A DNA stretch of 51,524 nt from Mycolicibacterium chubuense (GTDB taxonomy: Bacteria; Actinomycetota; Actinomycetes; Mycobacteriales; Mycobacteriaceae), in contig NZ_JYNX01000057.1 of the NCBI RefSeq assembly GCF_001044255.1, positions 55,676 through 107,199 of the forward strand, in the 5' to 3' direction. Shown here piece after piece: positions 25,859-35,540 of this stretch (its first letter is position 1; every line of letters begins with the position of its first letter). The notes beneath the pieces are model-generated. The model worked only from the letters and a program-made list of their open reading frames with translations. It was not told the DNA's origin and did not search any database. The position numbers were made by a program, and so were the translations under genes.

Positions 25859-26107
25859 GTGGCCAACGACGAAGACATCCTCGCCCAGGTGAACCAGCTC
25901 GTCGCGGAGGAGAAGGAACTCCGCGACAAGCTGCAACATCACGAGATCGACGAGTCCGAAGAGCATCAGCGGCTGCGCGCCGTCGAGGTCCAACTCGACC
26001 AGTGCTGGGATCTGCTGCGCCAGCGCCGCGCGCTGCGCGAGACCGGCGGCGACCCCGGCGCCGCCCAGGTGCGGCCCGCCGACGAGGTCGAGGGCTACCT
26101 GAACTGA
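25859..26107 (+). CDS. DUF2630 family protein
   Basis: 82 residues from GTG 25859, the ortholog in content and place of M. tuberculosis Rv0898c. All-helical, charged: DEDILAQVNQLVAEEKELRDKL then EEHQRLRAVEVQLDQCWDLLRQRRALRE, likely a two-helix coiled coil. Function unknown for the family. Its TGA stop overlaps a CTG that appears to start the downstream oxidoreductase (CTGA), so the two are likely co-translated. Confidence 0.88.
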   Translation: MANDEDILAQVNQLVAEEKELRDKLQHHEIDESEEHQRLRAVEVQLDQCWDLLRQRRALRETGGDPGAAQVRPADEVEGYLN

Positions 26108-27672
26108 GCGCTCGCACCGACACCCGGGTCGACGCCGTCATCGTCGGCGGCGGACACAACGGTCTGGTGGCCGCGGGCTACCTGGCCAGAGCGGGCCGTC
26201 GGGTGCGGGTGCTGGAACGACTCGATCATGTCGGCGGTGCGGCCGTGTCGACGCACGCCTTCGAGGGGGTCGACGCCCGGCTGTCGCGGTACTCGTACCT
26301 GGTGAGCCTGCTGCCGCAGCGCATCGTCGACGATCTCGGCGCCCGGATCCGGCTGGTGCGCCGACGGTACTCGTCCTACACCCCCGACCCGGGCACCGGC
26401 GGCCGGACCGGACTGCTGGTGGGACCGGAGTCGACGTTCGGTGCGGTCGGCGCCGCGACCGACGAGGCGGGGTTCGACGAGTTCTACCGGCGCTGCCGTG
26501 CCGTCACGACGCACGTCTGGCCGACCCTGACCGAGCCGCTGCGTACCCGCTCCGAGATGCGCCACGCCGTCGTCGCCGCAGGCGGAGCCGACGCGCAAAC
26601 GGCGTGGCGGGCGATCGTCGACCGTCCGATCGGCGAGGCGATCACGTCAGCGGTGCAAAGCGACCTCGTTCGCGGGGTGATGGCCACCGATGCGTTGATC
26701 GGCACGTTCGCGGCCCTCGACGACGCGTCGCTGCGGCAGAACGTGTGCTTCCTCTACCACCTCGTCGGCGGCGGGAGCGGCGACTGGGACGTGCCGGTCG
26801 GCGGGATGGGTGCGGTGACCGGCGCGCTGGCGGCGGCCGCGGCCGGCTTCGGGGCGGATATCGTCACCGGTGCCGAGGTGGAGTCGATCACTCCCGACGG
26901 TGAGGTGCACTACCGGCACGGCGGCGCCGAGCATCGAGTGGTCGCCGACCGGGTCCTGGCCAATGTCACGCCGGCCGTGCTGGCGCGGCTGCTGGGCGAA
27001 CCCGCCCCCGACGTGGCGCCCGGGGCCCAGGTGAAGGTGAACCTGATGCTGCGTCGACTGCCGCGACTGCGGGACGCGAGCGTGGCCCCGGAGCAGGCCT
27101 TCGGCGGGACGTTCCACATCAACGAGAGCTACGCCCAACTCGACTCCGCCTACCGGCAGGCCGCCGGAGGTGCTGTGCCCGAACCTCTTCCCTGCGAGAT
27201 CTACTGCCACTCACTGGCCGACCCGACGATCCTGTCCGACGAGTTGCGTGAGGCGGGTGCGCAGACGCTCACCGTGTTCGGACTGCACACGCCGCATGGG
27301 CTGACCGCGTCGGGCGCGCCCGACCGGACGCGTGACGCACTCACCTCCGCGGTGCTGACGTCACTGAATTCGGTTCTGGCCGAACCCGTTCAGGACGTGC
27401 TCATGGAGGACGCGGCGGGCCGGCTGTGCATCGAGACGAAGACGACGGCGGATCTCGAGGACGCGCTGGGCATGACGAACGGCAACATCTTCCACGGGTC
27501 GCTGTCGTGGCCGTTCGCCGAGGACGACGAACCCCTCGCAACGCCGGCGCAGCGGTGGGGCGTCGCCACCGCCCATGACCGAATCCTGCTGTGCGGGTCG
27601 GGCTCTCGTCGCGGTGGCGCCGTGTCGGGGATCGGTGGGCACAATGCCGCGATGGCGGTGCTGGAGGCTTAG
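26104..27672 (+). CDS. FAD-dependent phytoene-desaturase-like oxidoreductase (PYROXD2 type)
   Basis: 522 residues if CTG 26104 is the start. Rossmann FAD motif VIVGGGHNGLVAAGYLARAG (about 13-32) followed by the beta2 acidic end VLERLDHVGG, mid-domain LDDASLRQNVCFLYHLVGGGSGDW, and a C-terminal FAD-contact segment LLCGSGSRRGGAVSGIGGHNAA. It matches Rv0897c in place and family. The frame has no ATG, GTG or TTG between upstream arginine-rich out-of-context sequence and the FAD motif, so a CTG start overlapping the DUF2630 stop by 4 bp is the simplest reading. It oxidises an unidentified, probably lipophilic substrate. Confidence 0.87.
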   Translation: MSARTDTRVDAVIVGGGHNGLVAAGYLARAGRRVRVLERLDHVGGAAVSTHAFEGVDARLSRYSYLVSLLPQRIVDDLGARIRLVRRRYSSYTPDPGTGGRTGLLVGPESTFGAVGAATDEAGFDEFYRRCRAVTTHVWPTLTEPLRTRSEMRHAVVAAGGADAQTAWRAIVDRPIGEAITSAVQSDLVRGVMATDALIGTFAALDDASLRQNVCFLYHLVGGGSGDWDVPVGGMGAVTGALAAAAAGFGADIVTGAEVESITPDGEVHYRHGGAEHRVVADRVLANVTPAVLARLLGEPAPDVAPGAQVKVNLMLRRLPRLRDASVAPEQAFGGTFHINESYAQLDSAYRQAAGGAVPEPLPCEIYCHSLADPTILSDELREAGAQTLTVFGLHTPHGLTASGAPDRTRDALTSAVLTSLNSVLAEPVQDVLMEDAAGRLCIETKTTADLEDALGMTNGNIFHGSLSWPFAEDDEPLATPAQRWGVATAHDRILLCGSGSRRGGAVSGIGGHNAAMAVLEA

Positions 27673-28091
27673 CCGTTGGCCAGCTTGTCGAGCAGGGCGC
27701 GCAGCGTCAGCAGGTCGGCGTCGTCCAGCGTGGTGAGCACGTCGGGAGCCGGGTCGCGGACAGCGTCGATTCTGCTCACCACCTCGCGGCCCGCGTCGGT
27801 CAGCGACACCACCTTGCAGCGACGGTTCTGCGGGTTCACCTCGCGCACCACCAGCCCGCGGTCCTCGAGGTCGTTGACCGCAACGGTCGCTGCGGGGGCG
27901 TCGATGGTGGCGGCGGCGGCGAGTTCCTTGACGGTCATCGGAGCGCGGCTGAGCCGCTTGAGGATTCGGATCCGGCTGAACGGCAACCCGGACTGCTCGA
28001 CCACCGCGCGCTTCCACCCGTCGCGGTGATCCATCACCAGCGACGACAGGTCGCGCCATACCGTGTCCGCGAGGCCGTCGTCACCGGACAT
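27669..28091 (-). CDS. MarR-family transcriptional regulator
   Basis: 140 residues. Winged helix-turn-helix at about 50-105 (LSRAPMTVKELAAAATIDAPAATVAVNDLEDRGLVVREVNPQNRR) with flanking dimerisation helices. It is encoded 11 bp inside the 3' end of the MFS exporter gene on the same strand, so it is co-transcribed as the second gene. It probably represses its own operon through the repeats at 29531-29576. Its stop overlaps that of the convergent oxidoreductase by 4 bp. M. tuberculosis has a MarR gene (Rv0880) in the wider region, but neighbours differ, so I do not equate them. Confidence 0.9.
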   Translation of the reverse strand: MSGDDGLADTVWRDLSSLVMDHRDGWKRAVVEQSGLPFSRIRILKRLSRAPMTVKELAAAATIDAPAATVAVNDLEDRGLVVREVNPQNRRCKVVSLTDAGREVVSRIDAVRDPAPDVLTTLDDADLLTLRALLDKLANG

Positions 28092-29535
28092 GGGCGTCCA
28101 CCCGGTTCGGCGTTCCGGCGATCAGCGGTGCGAGCCGCTCGGCGGAGCGCATCGCCCGCGCCGATGTGGAGAACAGTCCCAGCGCGAGGATGATCAGCCC
28201 GAGGGCGATGCACACGAACCAGAGCGGCCGGGCGGCCGCGGCGAAATCCGCGCCCGCCATCGTCATCGCGGACCCGGCGACCGAACCGCACAGCGCCACA
28301 CCGATACTGACGCCCACCTGACGGCTCGTCGACGTCACGGCCGACGCGGCCCCGGCCCGGTCGAGCGGCATGCCGCCCACCGCGGCGTTCGTGATGGGGG
28401 CGTTGACCATCGAGAACCCGATGCCGAACACCGCGAAGACCACCAGCAGCGACCACACCGGCGTCGAGGCCGTCAGGAACGTCAGCATCGTCGACGCCGC
28501 AGCGATCAGCACGCCGGCGATCACCAGCGACGGGCGGGCCCCGAAGCGGCCCACCAGCCGGCCCGAGAGCGGTGAGAACACCAGCGCGCCCACCGCGATC
28601 GGCAGGTAGATCAGGCCGGTGTGCATGGCCGAATAGCCCCGCTCGCCCTGCAGGTACAGCGACATCATGAAAAGGAAGGCTCCCCAGGCGGCGAACGCGC
28701 TGACGGCCGATACGGTCGCGGAGGTGAACGGGATGCTGCGGAAGAAGCGCAGATCGAGGAAGGGGTCGTGGCGGCGGGACTCGTAGCGCAGGAACGCCGC
28801 GAGCGCGACGACTGCGACGGCCGCGACGCCGAGGACGCGGGCGTGCGTCCAGCCGAGGACCGGGCCCTCGATCAGCGCGTAGACGACGCCGAAGAGGGTG
28901 ACCACGGCGAGCAGCTGACCGATCGGGTCGACGTTGCGCATCGTCGCGGACTTGGTCTCGGGGACGAAGATCGCGGTCAGCAGCAGCGCGGCCGCGCAGA
29001 TGGGCAGGTTGATCCAGAACACCGAGCGCCAGCCCACGGTCTGGATGAGCAGTCCGCCGACGATCGGGCCGAGCGCCATCGAGATGCCGACCACCGCACC
29101 CCACACGCCGAGAGCTCGCCCGCGCTCTTCGCGGCCGACGAAGATCTGCGAGATGATCGACAGCGCAACGGGATTGAGCATCGACCCGCCGATGCCCTGC
29201 AGCAGGCGGGCGCCGATGAGCGTGTCGATCGTCGGGGCGAGGCTGCACGCCAGCGATCCCACCGCGAACAGCGCGAGTCCGGTCTGGAACACCCGGCGGC
29301 GGCCGAAGCGGTCGCCCGTCGCGCCGGCCAGCATCAGCAGCGACGCCAGCACCAGCGTGTAGATGTCGACGACCCACTGCATCTGCGCCGGCGAGGCCGA
29401 CAGGTCGGTGCGGATGGCGGGGATCGCGACATTGACGATCGTGGCGTCCATCGACACGATGAGCAGGCTCAGACAGCAGGACACCAGCACGATCGTCTTG
29501 CGTCTCGGCGTCAGCGTGCCGACGGTTTCATTCAC
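28081..29535 (-). CDS. MFS multidrug-type exporter (DHA2, 14 spans)
   Basis: 484 residues from GTG 29535, about 14 membrane spans. Motif A at GATGDRFGRRRVFQTG, motif C-like GVWGAVVGISMALGPIVGGLL, and the early LIVSMDATIVNVAIPAI are typical of EmrB/QacA drug:H+ antiporters. It exports hydrophobic drugs or metabolites across the plasma membrane. The MarR gene is its co-transcribed downstream partner. The leader contains two direct repeats and inverted repeats fitting a MarR operator. Confidence 0.92.
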   Translation of the reverse strand: MNETVGTLTPRRKTIVLVSCCLSLLIVSMDATIVNVAIPAIRTDLSASPAQMQWVVDIYTLVLASLLMLAGATGDRFGRRRVFQTGLALFAVGSLACSLAPTIDTLIGARLLQGIGGSMLNPVALSIISQIFVGREERGRALGVWGAVVGISMALGPIVGGLLIQTVGWRSVFWINLPICAAALLLTAIFVPETKSATMRNVDPIGQLLAVVTLFGVVYALIEGPVLGWTHARVLGVAAVAVVALAAFLRYESRRHDPFLDLRFFRSIPFTSATVSAVSAFAAWGAFLFMMSLYLQGERGYSAMHTGLIYLPIAVGALVFSPLSGRLVGRFGARPSLVIAGVLIAAASTMLTFLTASTPVWSLLVVFAVFGIGFSMVNAPITNAAVGGMPLDRAGAASAVTSTSRQVGVSIGVALCGSVAGSAMTMAGADFAAAARPLWFVCIALGLIILALGLFSTSARAMRSAERLAPLIAGTPNRVDAHVR

Positions 29536-29576
29536 ACAACTATTGTGAAACTACAACTATCACGATCACAAGTGAC
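29531..29576 (-). promoter_or_regulatory. Candidate MarR operator in the MFS-marR promoter
   Basis: Two direct copies of ACAACTAT (29536-29543 and 29553-29560, 17 bp apart). The first lies inside the inverted repeat CACAACTATTGTG, itself nested in TTCAC...GTGAA (29531-29549). This A+T-rich block stands out from the G+C-rich surroundings and covers the start codon and upstream 40 bp, where a repressor would block transcription. Confidence 0.55.
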
Positions 29577-29614
29577 AGCGCTGTGACGCTCGACGCACCC
29601 CGGCGTCGGCGGGA

Positions 29615-30919
<1,305 letters not shown>

Positions 30920-30962
30920 TGGGATCCCTTCGGTCTCGGGTCTATCGGGAATCGTGGAGTCT

Positions 30963-30979
30963 GACTACAGAAGGTAGTC
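30963..30979 (-). promoter_or_regulatory. Palindrome over the gltA2 -10 region
   Basis: GACTAC-AGAAG-GTAGTC, perfect 6-bp arms. On the minus strand it covers a TACCTT hexamer (30971-30976) that fits a -10 box about 45 nt before gltA2. Candidate operator for gltA2 control; the factor is unknown. The adjacent TetR is one candidate. Confidence 0.45.
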
Positions 30980-31021
30980 CCATTCCCGTGCGCACGCCCG
31001 CGGGGGTCGCTGACAGCGGCA

Positions 31022-31672
31022 TCAGACGGGTTGCCCGAGCCCCGCCGTCTCAACCATGAAGTCGGCGTAGATCGCGTCGAAGGCCGCCACCGCGTCGTCG
31101 ACGTCGAATTCGGCCGCCGTCGCGGAGTTGCCGGCGAGCTCGAGCATCGCGGTCATCAGCAGCGCGCTGGACACGGCGGACACCAATTTGACCCGCCGAT
31201 CATCGACGGTGGTGCCCATCCGCTCGGCCAGCACGGCGTCCACGCGGTGTGCACGGTACTCGACCGCGGCGTGCTGCAGCGTGCCCGACGAGATCAAGAT
31301 CCGCATGATCAGCAGCAACCGATCCGAGGACAGGCCCCCCGGCGCCGCGCGCTTGCTGTTCTCGGCCATCGCGAGATAGGCCCGGCGCACAGCGTCGAGG
31401 TGGCACATGTCCCGCGGTTGCCGCGCCAGTTCCCGGGCCACGGTCTCGAGAATCTCGTCGACCAGGGCGAGCACGATGGCGTCCTTGGTGGTGAAGTACC
31501 GGCTGAAGGTGCGCGGCGACACGTCGGCGATCGCGGCGATCTGTTCGACGGTCGTGCTGTCGTAGCCCTGGCGGGCGCACAGGTCGACCGCGGCGTCCAT
31601 CAGGGTGGCGCGGGTGCGGCGTTTCTTGCGCTCCCGCAGCCCGAGGATGGGCTCCGCCCCGACGTCATCCAC
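31022..31672 (-). CDS. TetR-family transcriptional regulator
   Basis: 216 residues. N-terminal TetR helix-turn-helix (about 17-65: RTRATLMDAAVDLCARQGYDSTTVEQIAAIADVSPRTFSRYFTTKDAIV). The C-terminal ligand domain is helical without obvious family. The GTG start follows TAGCAT by 8 nt, so the transcript is probably leaderless. It lies directly upstream of gltA2 on the same strand and downstream of an MFS exporter also on that strand, so its target could be either or neither. Confidence 0.88.
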   Translation of the reverse strand: MDDVGAEPILGLRERKKRRTRATLMDAAVDLCARQGYDSTTVEQIAAIADVSPRTFSRYFTTKDAIVLALVDEILETVARELARQPRDMCHLDAVRRAYLAMAENSKRAAPGGLSSDRLLLIMRILISSGTLQHAAVEYRAHRVDAVLAERMGTTVDDRRVKLVSAVSSALLMTAMLELAGNSATAAEFDVDDAVAAFDAIYADFMVETAGLGQPV

Positions 31673-31680
31673 GCTGGTGG

Positions 31681-31686
31681 ATGCTA
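31681..31686 (-). promoter_or_regulatory. -10 box of TetR gene
   Basis: TAGCAT on the minus strand, 8 nt before GTG 31672; lies between the TetR gene and the MFS stop. Confidence 0.5.
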
Positions 31687-31714
31687 GTCCGTCGGGCTGT
31701 GCGGTGAGGGCGGA

Positions 31715-32986
31715 TCAGGGCACCCGAGCAACCCGGTAGCGGACGAACGCGGGCACCGCGAGGACGGCGAGCACCACACCCACGACCACGAGCACGCCCC
31801 CGCCCGCCGCGGCGACCGTCGTGCCGACCGCGGCCGCCACCGCGCCGTGCGCCGCATCGGCCAACCGGGGGCCGCCGGCGACGACCACCGTGAACACGCC
31901 CTGCAGCCGGCCGCGCAGCTCGTCGGACGCGGCCTCCTGCAGGATCGTCGACCGGAACGCCGCCGACACCATGTCCGCCGCGCCACCGAAGGCCAAGCAC
32001 GCCAACGCGATCCACAGCATGGTGCCCGCCGCTCCGTGCGCCGCGCCGCTGGCGACCCCGAAGCCGACCATCGCGAGACCCCACGCCACGATGGCGACCA
32101 CCACCGCCAGCCCCTGCCGCTGCACGCGGGGCAGCCATCCGCTGAAGATGCCGCCGGCCACCGCTCCCGCCGACATCGCGGCGGCGAGCAACGCCATCGT
32201 CGTACCGCCCTCGACGGGACCGCCGAAGCTCTCGTGCGCCATCTGAGGGAACAGCGCGCGCGGCATGCCGAAGATCATCGCGATCAGATCGACGACGAAG
32301 GACATCAGCACCACCCGGTTGCCCGCCAGGTAGCGGAACCCGTCGAGCACCGCGGTCAGCCCGTAGCCGGGGGCGTCGTCACCGGTGACCGTGGGTGGCA
32401 TCGGGGTCATCCGGACCGTGGCCCAGATGGCCGCGAGGCAGGTGATCGCGTCGATCAGATACAGCGCGGACAGGTCCACCCAGTGCAGCATGACGCCGGC
32501 CAACAGCGGGCCGGCGATCGCGCCGAACTGCATCACCGTCATGTTCAGGGTGTTCGCGGCGGGGAGCTGTCCCCCGGGCAGCATGCGCGGAATGGCCGCG
32601 GAGCGGGTCGGCGAGTTCACCGCGTAGAAGGCCTGCTGGAGCGAGAGCAGGCTGAGCACCACCCACACGTTGTTCAAGCCGAGCGCCGACTGCAGCCACA
32701 GCAGTACCGACGACAGCGCCAGCCCGCAGGAGGTGATGACCAGCAGCAGACGCCGATCCATCGCATCGGCCCACGCGCCGCCCCACAGCCCGAACACCAC
32801 CAGCGGCACCAGCGCGAAGAGTCCGGCCAACCCGACGTAGAGCGAATTCTGGGTGAGCGCGTACAGCTGCACGGGCACCGCGAAGATCGTCAGGTTCGCG
32901 CCGATGACGGTGACGATCCCGGCCAGCCACAGCCGGCGGAAGTCGGGGGCCTGCAGAGGTGTGGTGTCGGCGAAGAGCCGGCCCAC
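31715..32986 (-). CDS. MFS transporter (EntS/Tap-like)
   Basis: 423 residues with about 12 membrane spans. It begins LFADTTPLQAPDFRRLWLAGIVTVIGANLTIFAVPVQLYALT, as in the enterobactin-exporter/macrolide-efflux (MFS_3) group. Motif A-like GGAWADAMDRR and the mid-protein NSPTRSAAIPRMLPGGQLPAANTLN segment also fit. Exports small molecules; substrate unknown. The GTG start shares one base with the pdxH stop (TAGTG), so the two genes are co-translated although the functions look unrelated. Confidence 0.88.
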   Translation of the reverse strand: MGRLFADTTPLQAPDFRRLWLAGIVTVIGANLTIFAVPVQLYALTQNSLYVGLAGLFALVPLVVFGLWGGAWADAMDRRLLLVITSCGLALSSVLLWLQSALGLNNVWVVLSLLSLQQAFYAVNSPTRSAAIPRMLPGGQLPAANTLNMTVMQFGAIAGPLLAGVMLHWVDLSALYLIDAITCLAAIWATVRMTPMPPTVTGDDAPGYGLTAVLDGFRYLAGNRVVLMSFVVDLIAMIFGMPRALFPQMAHESFGGPVEGGTTMALLAAAMSAGAVAGGIFSGWLPRVQRQGLAVVVAIVAWGLAMVGFGVASGAAHGAAGTMLWIALACLAFGGAADMVSAAFRSTILQEAASDELRGRLQGVFTVVVAGGPRLADAAHGAVAAAVGTTVAAAGGGVLVVVGVVLAVLAVPAFVRYRVARVP

Positions 32987-33642
32987 TACGGCTGAAGGCG
33001 TTCGACGAACCCGTCCCGAACCCGAATCCTGTTGTGCAGCCGGTTCTCCCGGCCCTGCCAGAACTCGACCTCGTCGGGTGCGATCAGGTAGCCGCCCCAG
33101 TGCGGCGGTACCGGGACGGTCTCACTGCCGGCGAACCGTTCGGTGACCTCGGCGAGTTGGGCGCGCAGCGCCTCCCGCGAGGCGATGGGCCGGCTCTGCG
33201 CCGACGCCCACGCCCCCAGCTGCGAGCCGCGCGGCCGCTTGGCCCAGTAGTCGGCGGTCTCCGCGGCGGGAACCTTGGTCACCGGGCCGCGCAGGTGGAC
33301 CTGCCGGCCCAGGGCGTACCACGGGAACGTCGCCGACGCGTACGGCTGCGCGGCCAGGTGCTCGCCCTTGGCGGATTCGTAGTTGGTGTAGAACGTGATG
33401 CCCGATTCGGTCACGCTCTTGCACAACACGGTGCGGGTGACAGGTCTTCCCGCGGCGTCGACGGTGCCGACCACCATCGCGTTGGGCTCGGCCACCCCGG
33501 CCTGACCGGCGTCGGCCAACCAGCTGTTCAGCAGCGCCACCCATCCGACGTCGAGCCAGTCCGCGTCCAGATCGGAGCTGCCGTCTTTCTCCACCGAGCC
33601 GTATTCCACCCGCATCCGGGCGAGGTCGTCAGATGTGCCCAC
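32986..33642 (-). CDS. pdxH: Pyridoxamine 5'-phosphate oxidase
   Basis: 218 residues. FMN enzyme converting pyridoxamine/pyridoxine phosphate to pyridoxal phosphate. The family pattern is complete: [66 protein letters not shown], and the C-terminal signature [17 protein letters not shown]. The start GTG follows TAGCGT (33649-33654) by 6 nt, so likely leaderless. It diverges from citA across a 93-bp region containing two 18-bp repeats. Confidence 0.95.
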   Translation of the reverse strand: MGTSDDLARMRVEYGSVEKDGSSDLDADWLDVGWVALLNSWLADAGQAGVAEPNAMVVGTVDAAGRPVTRTVLCKSVTESGITFYTNYESAKGEHLAAQPYASATFPWYALGRQVHLRGPVTKVPAAETADYWAKRPRGSQLGAWASAQSRPIASREALRAQLAEVTERFAGSETVPVPPHWGGYLIAPDEVEFWQGRENRLHNRIRVRDGFVERLQP

Positions 33643-33648
33643 GCGATC

Positions 33649-33654
33649 ACGCTA
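33649..33654 (-). promoter_or_regulatory. -10 box of pdxH
   Basis: TAGCGT on the minus strand, 6 nt before GTG 33642. Confidence 0.5.
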
Positions 33655-33667
33655 CGCGGAACCCCGT

Positions 33668-33712
33668 CTGTCGGCTGCGCCGACGGAAGCCCGACTGTCA
33701 GCTGCGCCGACG
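33668..33712. repeat. Two 18-bp direct repeats in the pdxH-citA divergent region
   Basis: Copies at 33668-33685 (CTGTCGGCTGCGCCGACG) and 33695-33712 (one change), with a 27-bp period. The first copy contains a perfect hairpin GTCGG-CTGCG-CCGAC. The placement between divergent promoters suggests a paired regulator site. Confidence 0.6.
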
Positions 33713-33735
33713 AGGCGTGATGCGACAATCACCGC

Positions 33736-34854
33736 ATGACTGCGGTGCCGAAGGATTTCGCTCCCGGACTGGCGGGCGTGGTGGCGTTCGAGACCGAGAT
33801 CGCCGAGCCGGACAAGGACGGCGGCGCGCTGCGCTATCGCGGCGTGGACATCGAAGATCTGGTCGCCGACCGGGTCACCTTCGGGGACGTGTGGGCGCTG
33901 CTGGTCGACGGCCGCTTCGGGCACGGCCTGCCGCCCGCCGAGCCGTTCCCGCTGCCGATCCACAGCGGCGACGTCCGCGTCGACGTCCAGGCCGGGCTGG
34001 CGATGCTCGCCCCGATCTGGGGCTACTCGCCGCTGCTGGACATCGACGACCAGACCGCGCGCGACCAGCTGGCCCGGGCGTCGGTGATGGCGCTGTCCTA
34101 CGTCGCCCAGTCCGCCCGCGGCATCTATCAGCCCGCCGTTCCGCAGCGCAAGGTCGACGAATGTGACACGGTCACAGCGCGTTTCATGACCCGCTGGCAG
34201 GGCGACCCCGATCCGCGGCACATCGAGGCCATCGACGCGTACTGGGTCAGCGCCGCCGAGCACGGCATGAACGCCTCGACGTTCACCGCGCGGGTGATCG
34301 CGTCGACGGGCGCCGACGTCGCCGCCGCGCTGTCGGGCGCGATCGGTGCGATGAGCGGCCCGCTGCACGGCGGTGCGCCGGCGCGGGTGATCCCGATGAT
34401 CGAGGAGGCCGAGCGGACCGGGGACGCGCGCGCGGTGGTCCGCGGCATCCTCGACCGCAACGAGAAGCTGATGGGCTTCGGGCACCGGGTCTACCGGGCC
34501 GAGGATCCGCGGGCCCGGGTGCTGCGCGCGACGGCCGAGCGGCTCGAAGCTCCGCGCTTCGAGGTCGCCGCGGCGCTCGAGCAGGCCGCCCTGGCCGAAC
34601 TGCGGGAGCGCCGACCCGACCGGGCGATCGAGACCAACGTCGAGTTCTGGGCCGCCGTCATCCTCGACTTCGCCCAGGTGCCGCCGACGATGATGCCCGC
34701 GATGTTCACCTGTGGCCGCACGGCCGGCTGGTGCGCGCACATCCTCGAGCAGAAGCGGCTGGGCAAGCTGGTTCGGCCGTCGGCGATCTACGTCGGGCCC
34801 GCTCCGCGCAGTCCCGAGGCGGTCGAGGGCTGGGACCAGCTGAACCGGCAATGA
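33736..34854 (+). CDS. citA: Citrate synthase 2 (CitA)
   Basis: 372 residues, matching M. tuberculosis Rv0889c in place and sequence character; shorter than GltA2 because the N-terminal domain is reduced. Active-site segments AAEHGMNAS, MSGPLHGGAPA and GFGHRVYRAEDPRA are present. The Asp that deprotonates acetyl-CoA is Glu here (ETNVEFWAAV versus NVDYYTGV in GltA2). The window thus carries two citrate synthases about 3 kb apart. The ATG start comes 6 nt after GACAAT. The stop overlaps the next gene by 4 bp (ATGA). Confidence 0.93.
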   Translation: MTAVPKDFAPGLAGVVAFETEIAEPDKDGGALRYRGVDIEDLVADRVTFGDVWALLVDGRFGHGLPPAEPFPLPIHSGDVRVDVQAGLAMLAPIWGYSPLLDIDDQTARDQLARASVMALSYVAQSARGIYQPAVPQRKVDECDTVTARFMTRWQGDPDPRHIEAIDAYWVSAAEHGMNASTFTARVIASTGADVAAALSGAIGAMSGPLHGGAPARVIPMIEEAERTGDARAVVRGILDRNEKLMGFGHRVYRAEDPRARVLRATAERLEAPRFEVAAALEQAALAELRERRPDRAIETNVEFWAAVILDFAQVPPTMMPAMFTCGRTAGWCAHILEQKRLGKLVRPSAIYVGPAPRSPEAVEGWDQLNRQ

Positions 34855-35465
34855 CCGACCCGCGGGCCGTCTTCGCCTCGGCGGCAAGGTATTTCGCATC
34901 GCTGGCGCGCGACGTGCCCGGTGACCGGTGGAACGGTCCGGGGCTCGGCGAGTGGTCGGTCCGCGATCTGGTCGGGCACACGTCTCGGTCGCTGATCACG
35001 GTGAGCACCTATCTGCAGGCCCCCGCGCAGCACGAGGACGTCACCGAGCCCGCCGACTACTACGTCCGCATCAACGACTATGCCGCCGGAATGGGCGCGG
35101 CCGCGATCGTCGAACGCGGCCGCCAGGCGGGTCGGGACCTCGGTCCTGATCCCGTCGCGACGATCGACGGGCTCGTCGAGCGCGTGCTGACGGACATCGA
35201 CACCGCCGGGGATCCGCTCATCGAGGTGATCGCCGGGCTGGGTCTGCGCCTGAGCACCTATCTGCCGACGCGGACCTTCGAGATCGCGGTGCACGGTCTG
35301 GACATCGCGTCGGCGATCGGGACGGACCGCACACCGCCCCGTGAGGTGCTGGCGGAGGCCGCGGCGCTGGCCGCGCGCATCGGGGTGCACCTGGGTAGTG
35401 GGCCGGCGCTGCTGATGGCGCTCACCGGACGGACCGGCCTGCCCGCGGGGTTCTCGGTGGTCTGA
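34851..35465 (+). CDS. Maleylpyruvate isomerase/DinB-like mycothiol-dependent protein family
   Basis: 204 residues. The N-terminal four-helix-bundle pattern (VPGDRWNGPGLGEWSVRDLVGHTSRSL, His in the VGHT helix) fits the maleylpyruvate isomerase N-terminal/DinB-like superfamily, whose members often use mycothiol and a metal. The later motif RTFEIAVHGLDIASAIG is also characteristic (second His). Exact reaction unknown. Start ATG overlaps the citA stop, so the two are co-translated. Confidence 0.8.
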   Translation: MTDPRAVFASAARYFASLARDVPGDRWNGPGLGEWSVRDLVGHTSRSLITVSTYLQAPAQHEDVTEPADYYVRINDYAAGMGAAAIVERGRQAGRDLGPDPVATIDGLVERVLTDIDTAGDPLIEVIAGLGLRLSTYLPTRTFEIAVHGLDIASAIGTDRTPPREVLAEAAALAARIGVHLGSGPALLMALTGRTGLPAGFSVV

Positions 35466-35540
35466 CGCGCCGATGAGTTTCCGGTGGCGGCCCGGTCAGC
35501 ATCGACAGCCACCCGGCCGTCACGCAGCGAAGGAGACCCC

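Noticed and set aside
24952-26103. Long open frame upstream of the oxidoreductase as an N-terminal domain
   Set aside because: It is antisense to the SDR gene and out of frame with DUF2630, and its composition is not protein-like; the FAD motif defines the true N-terminus.
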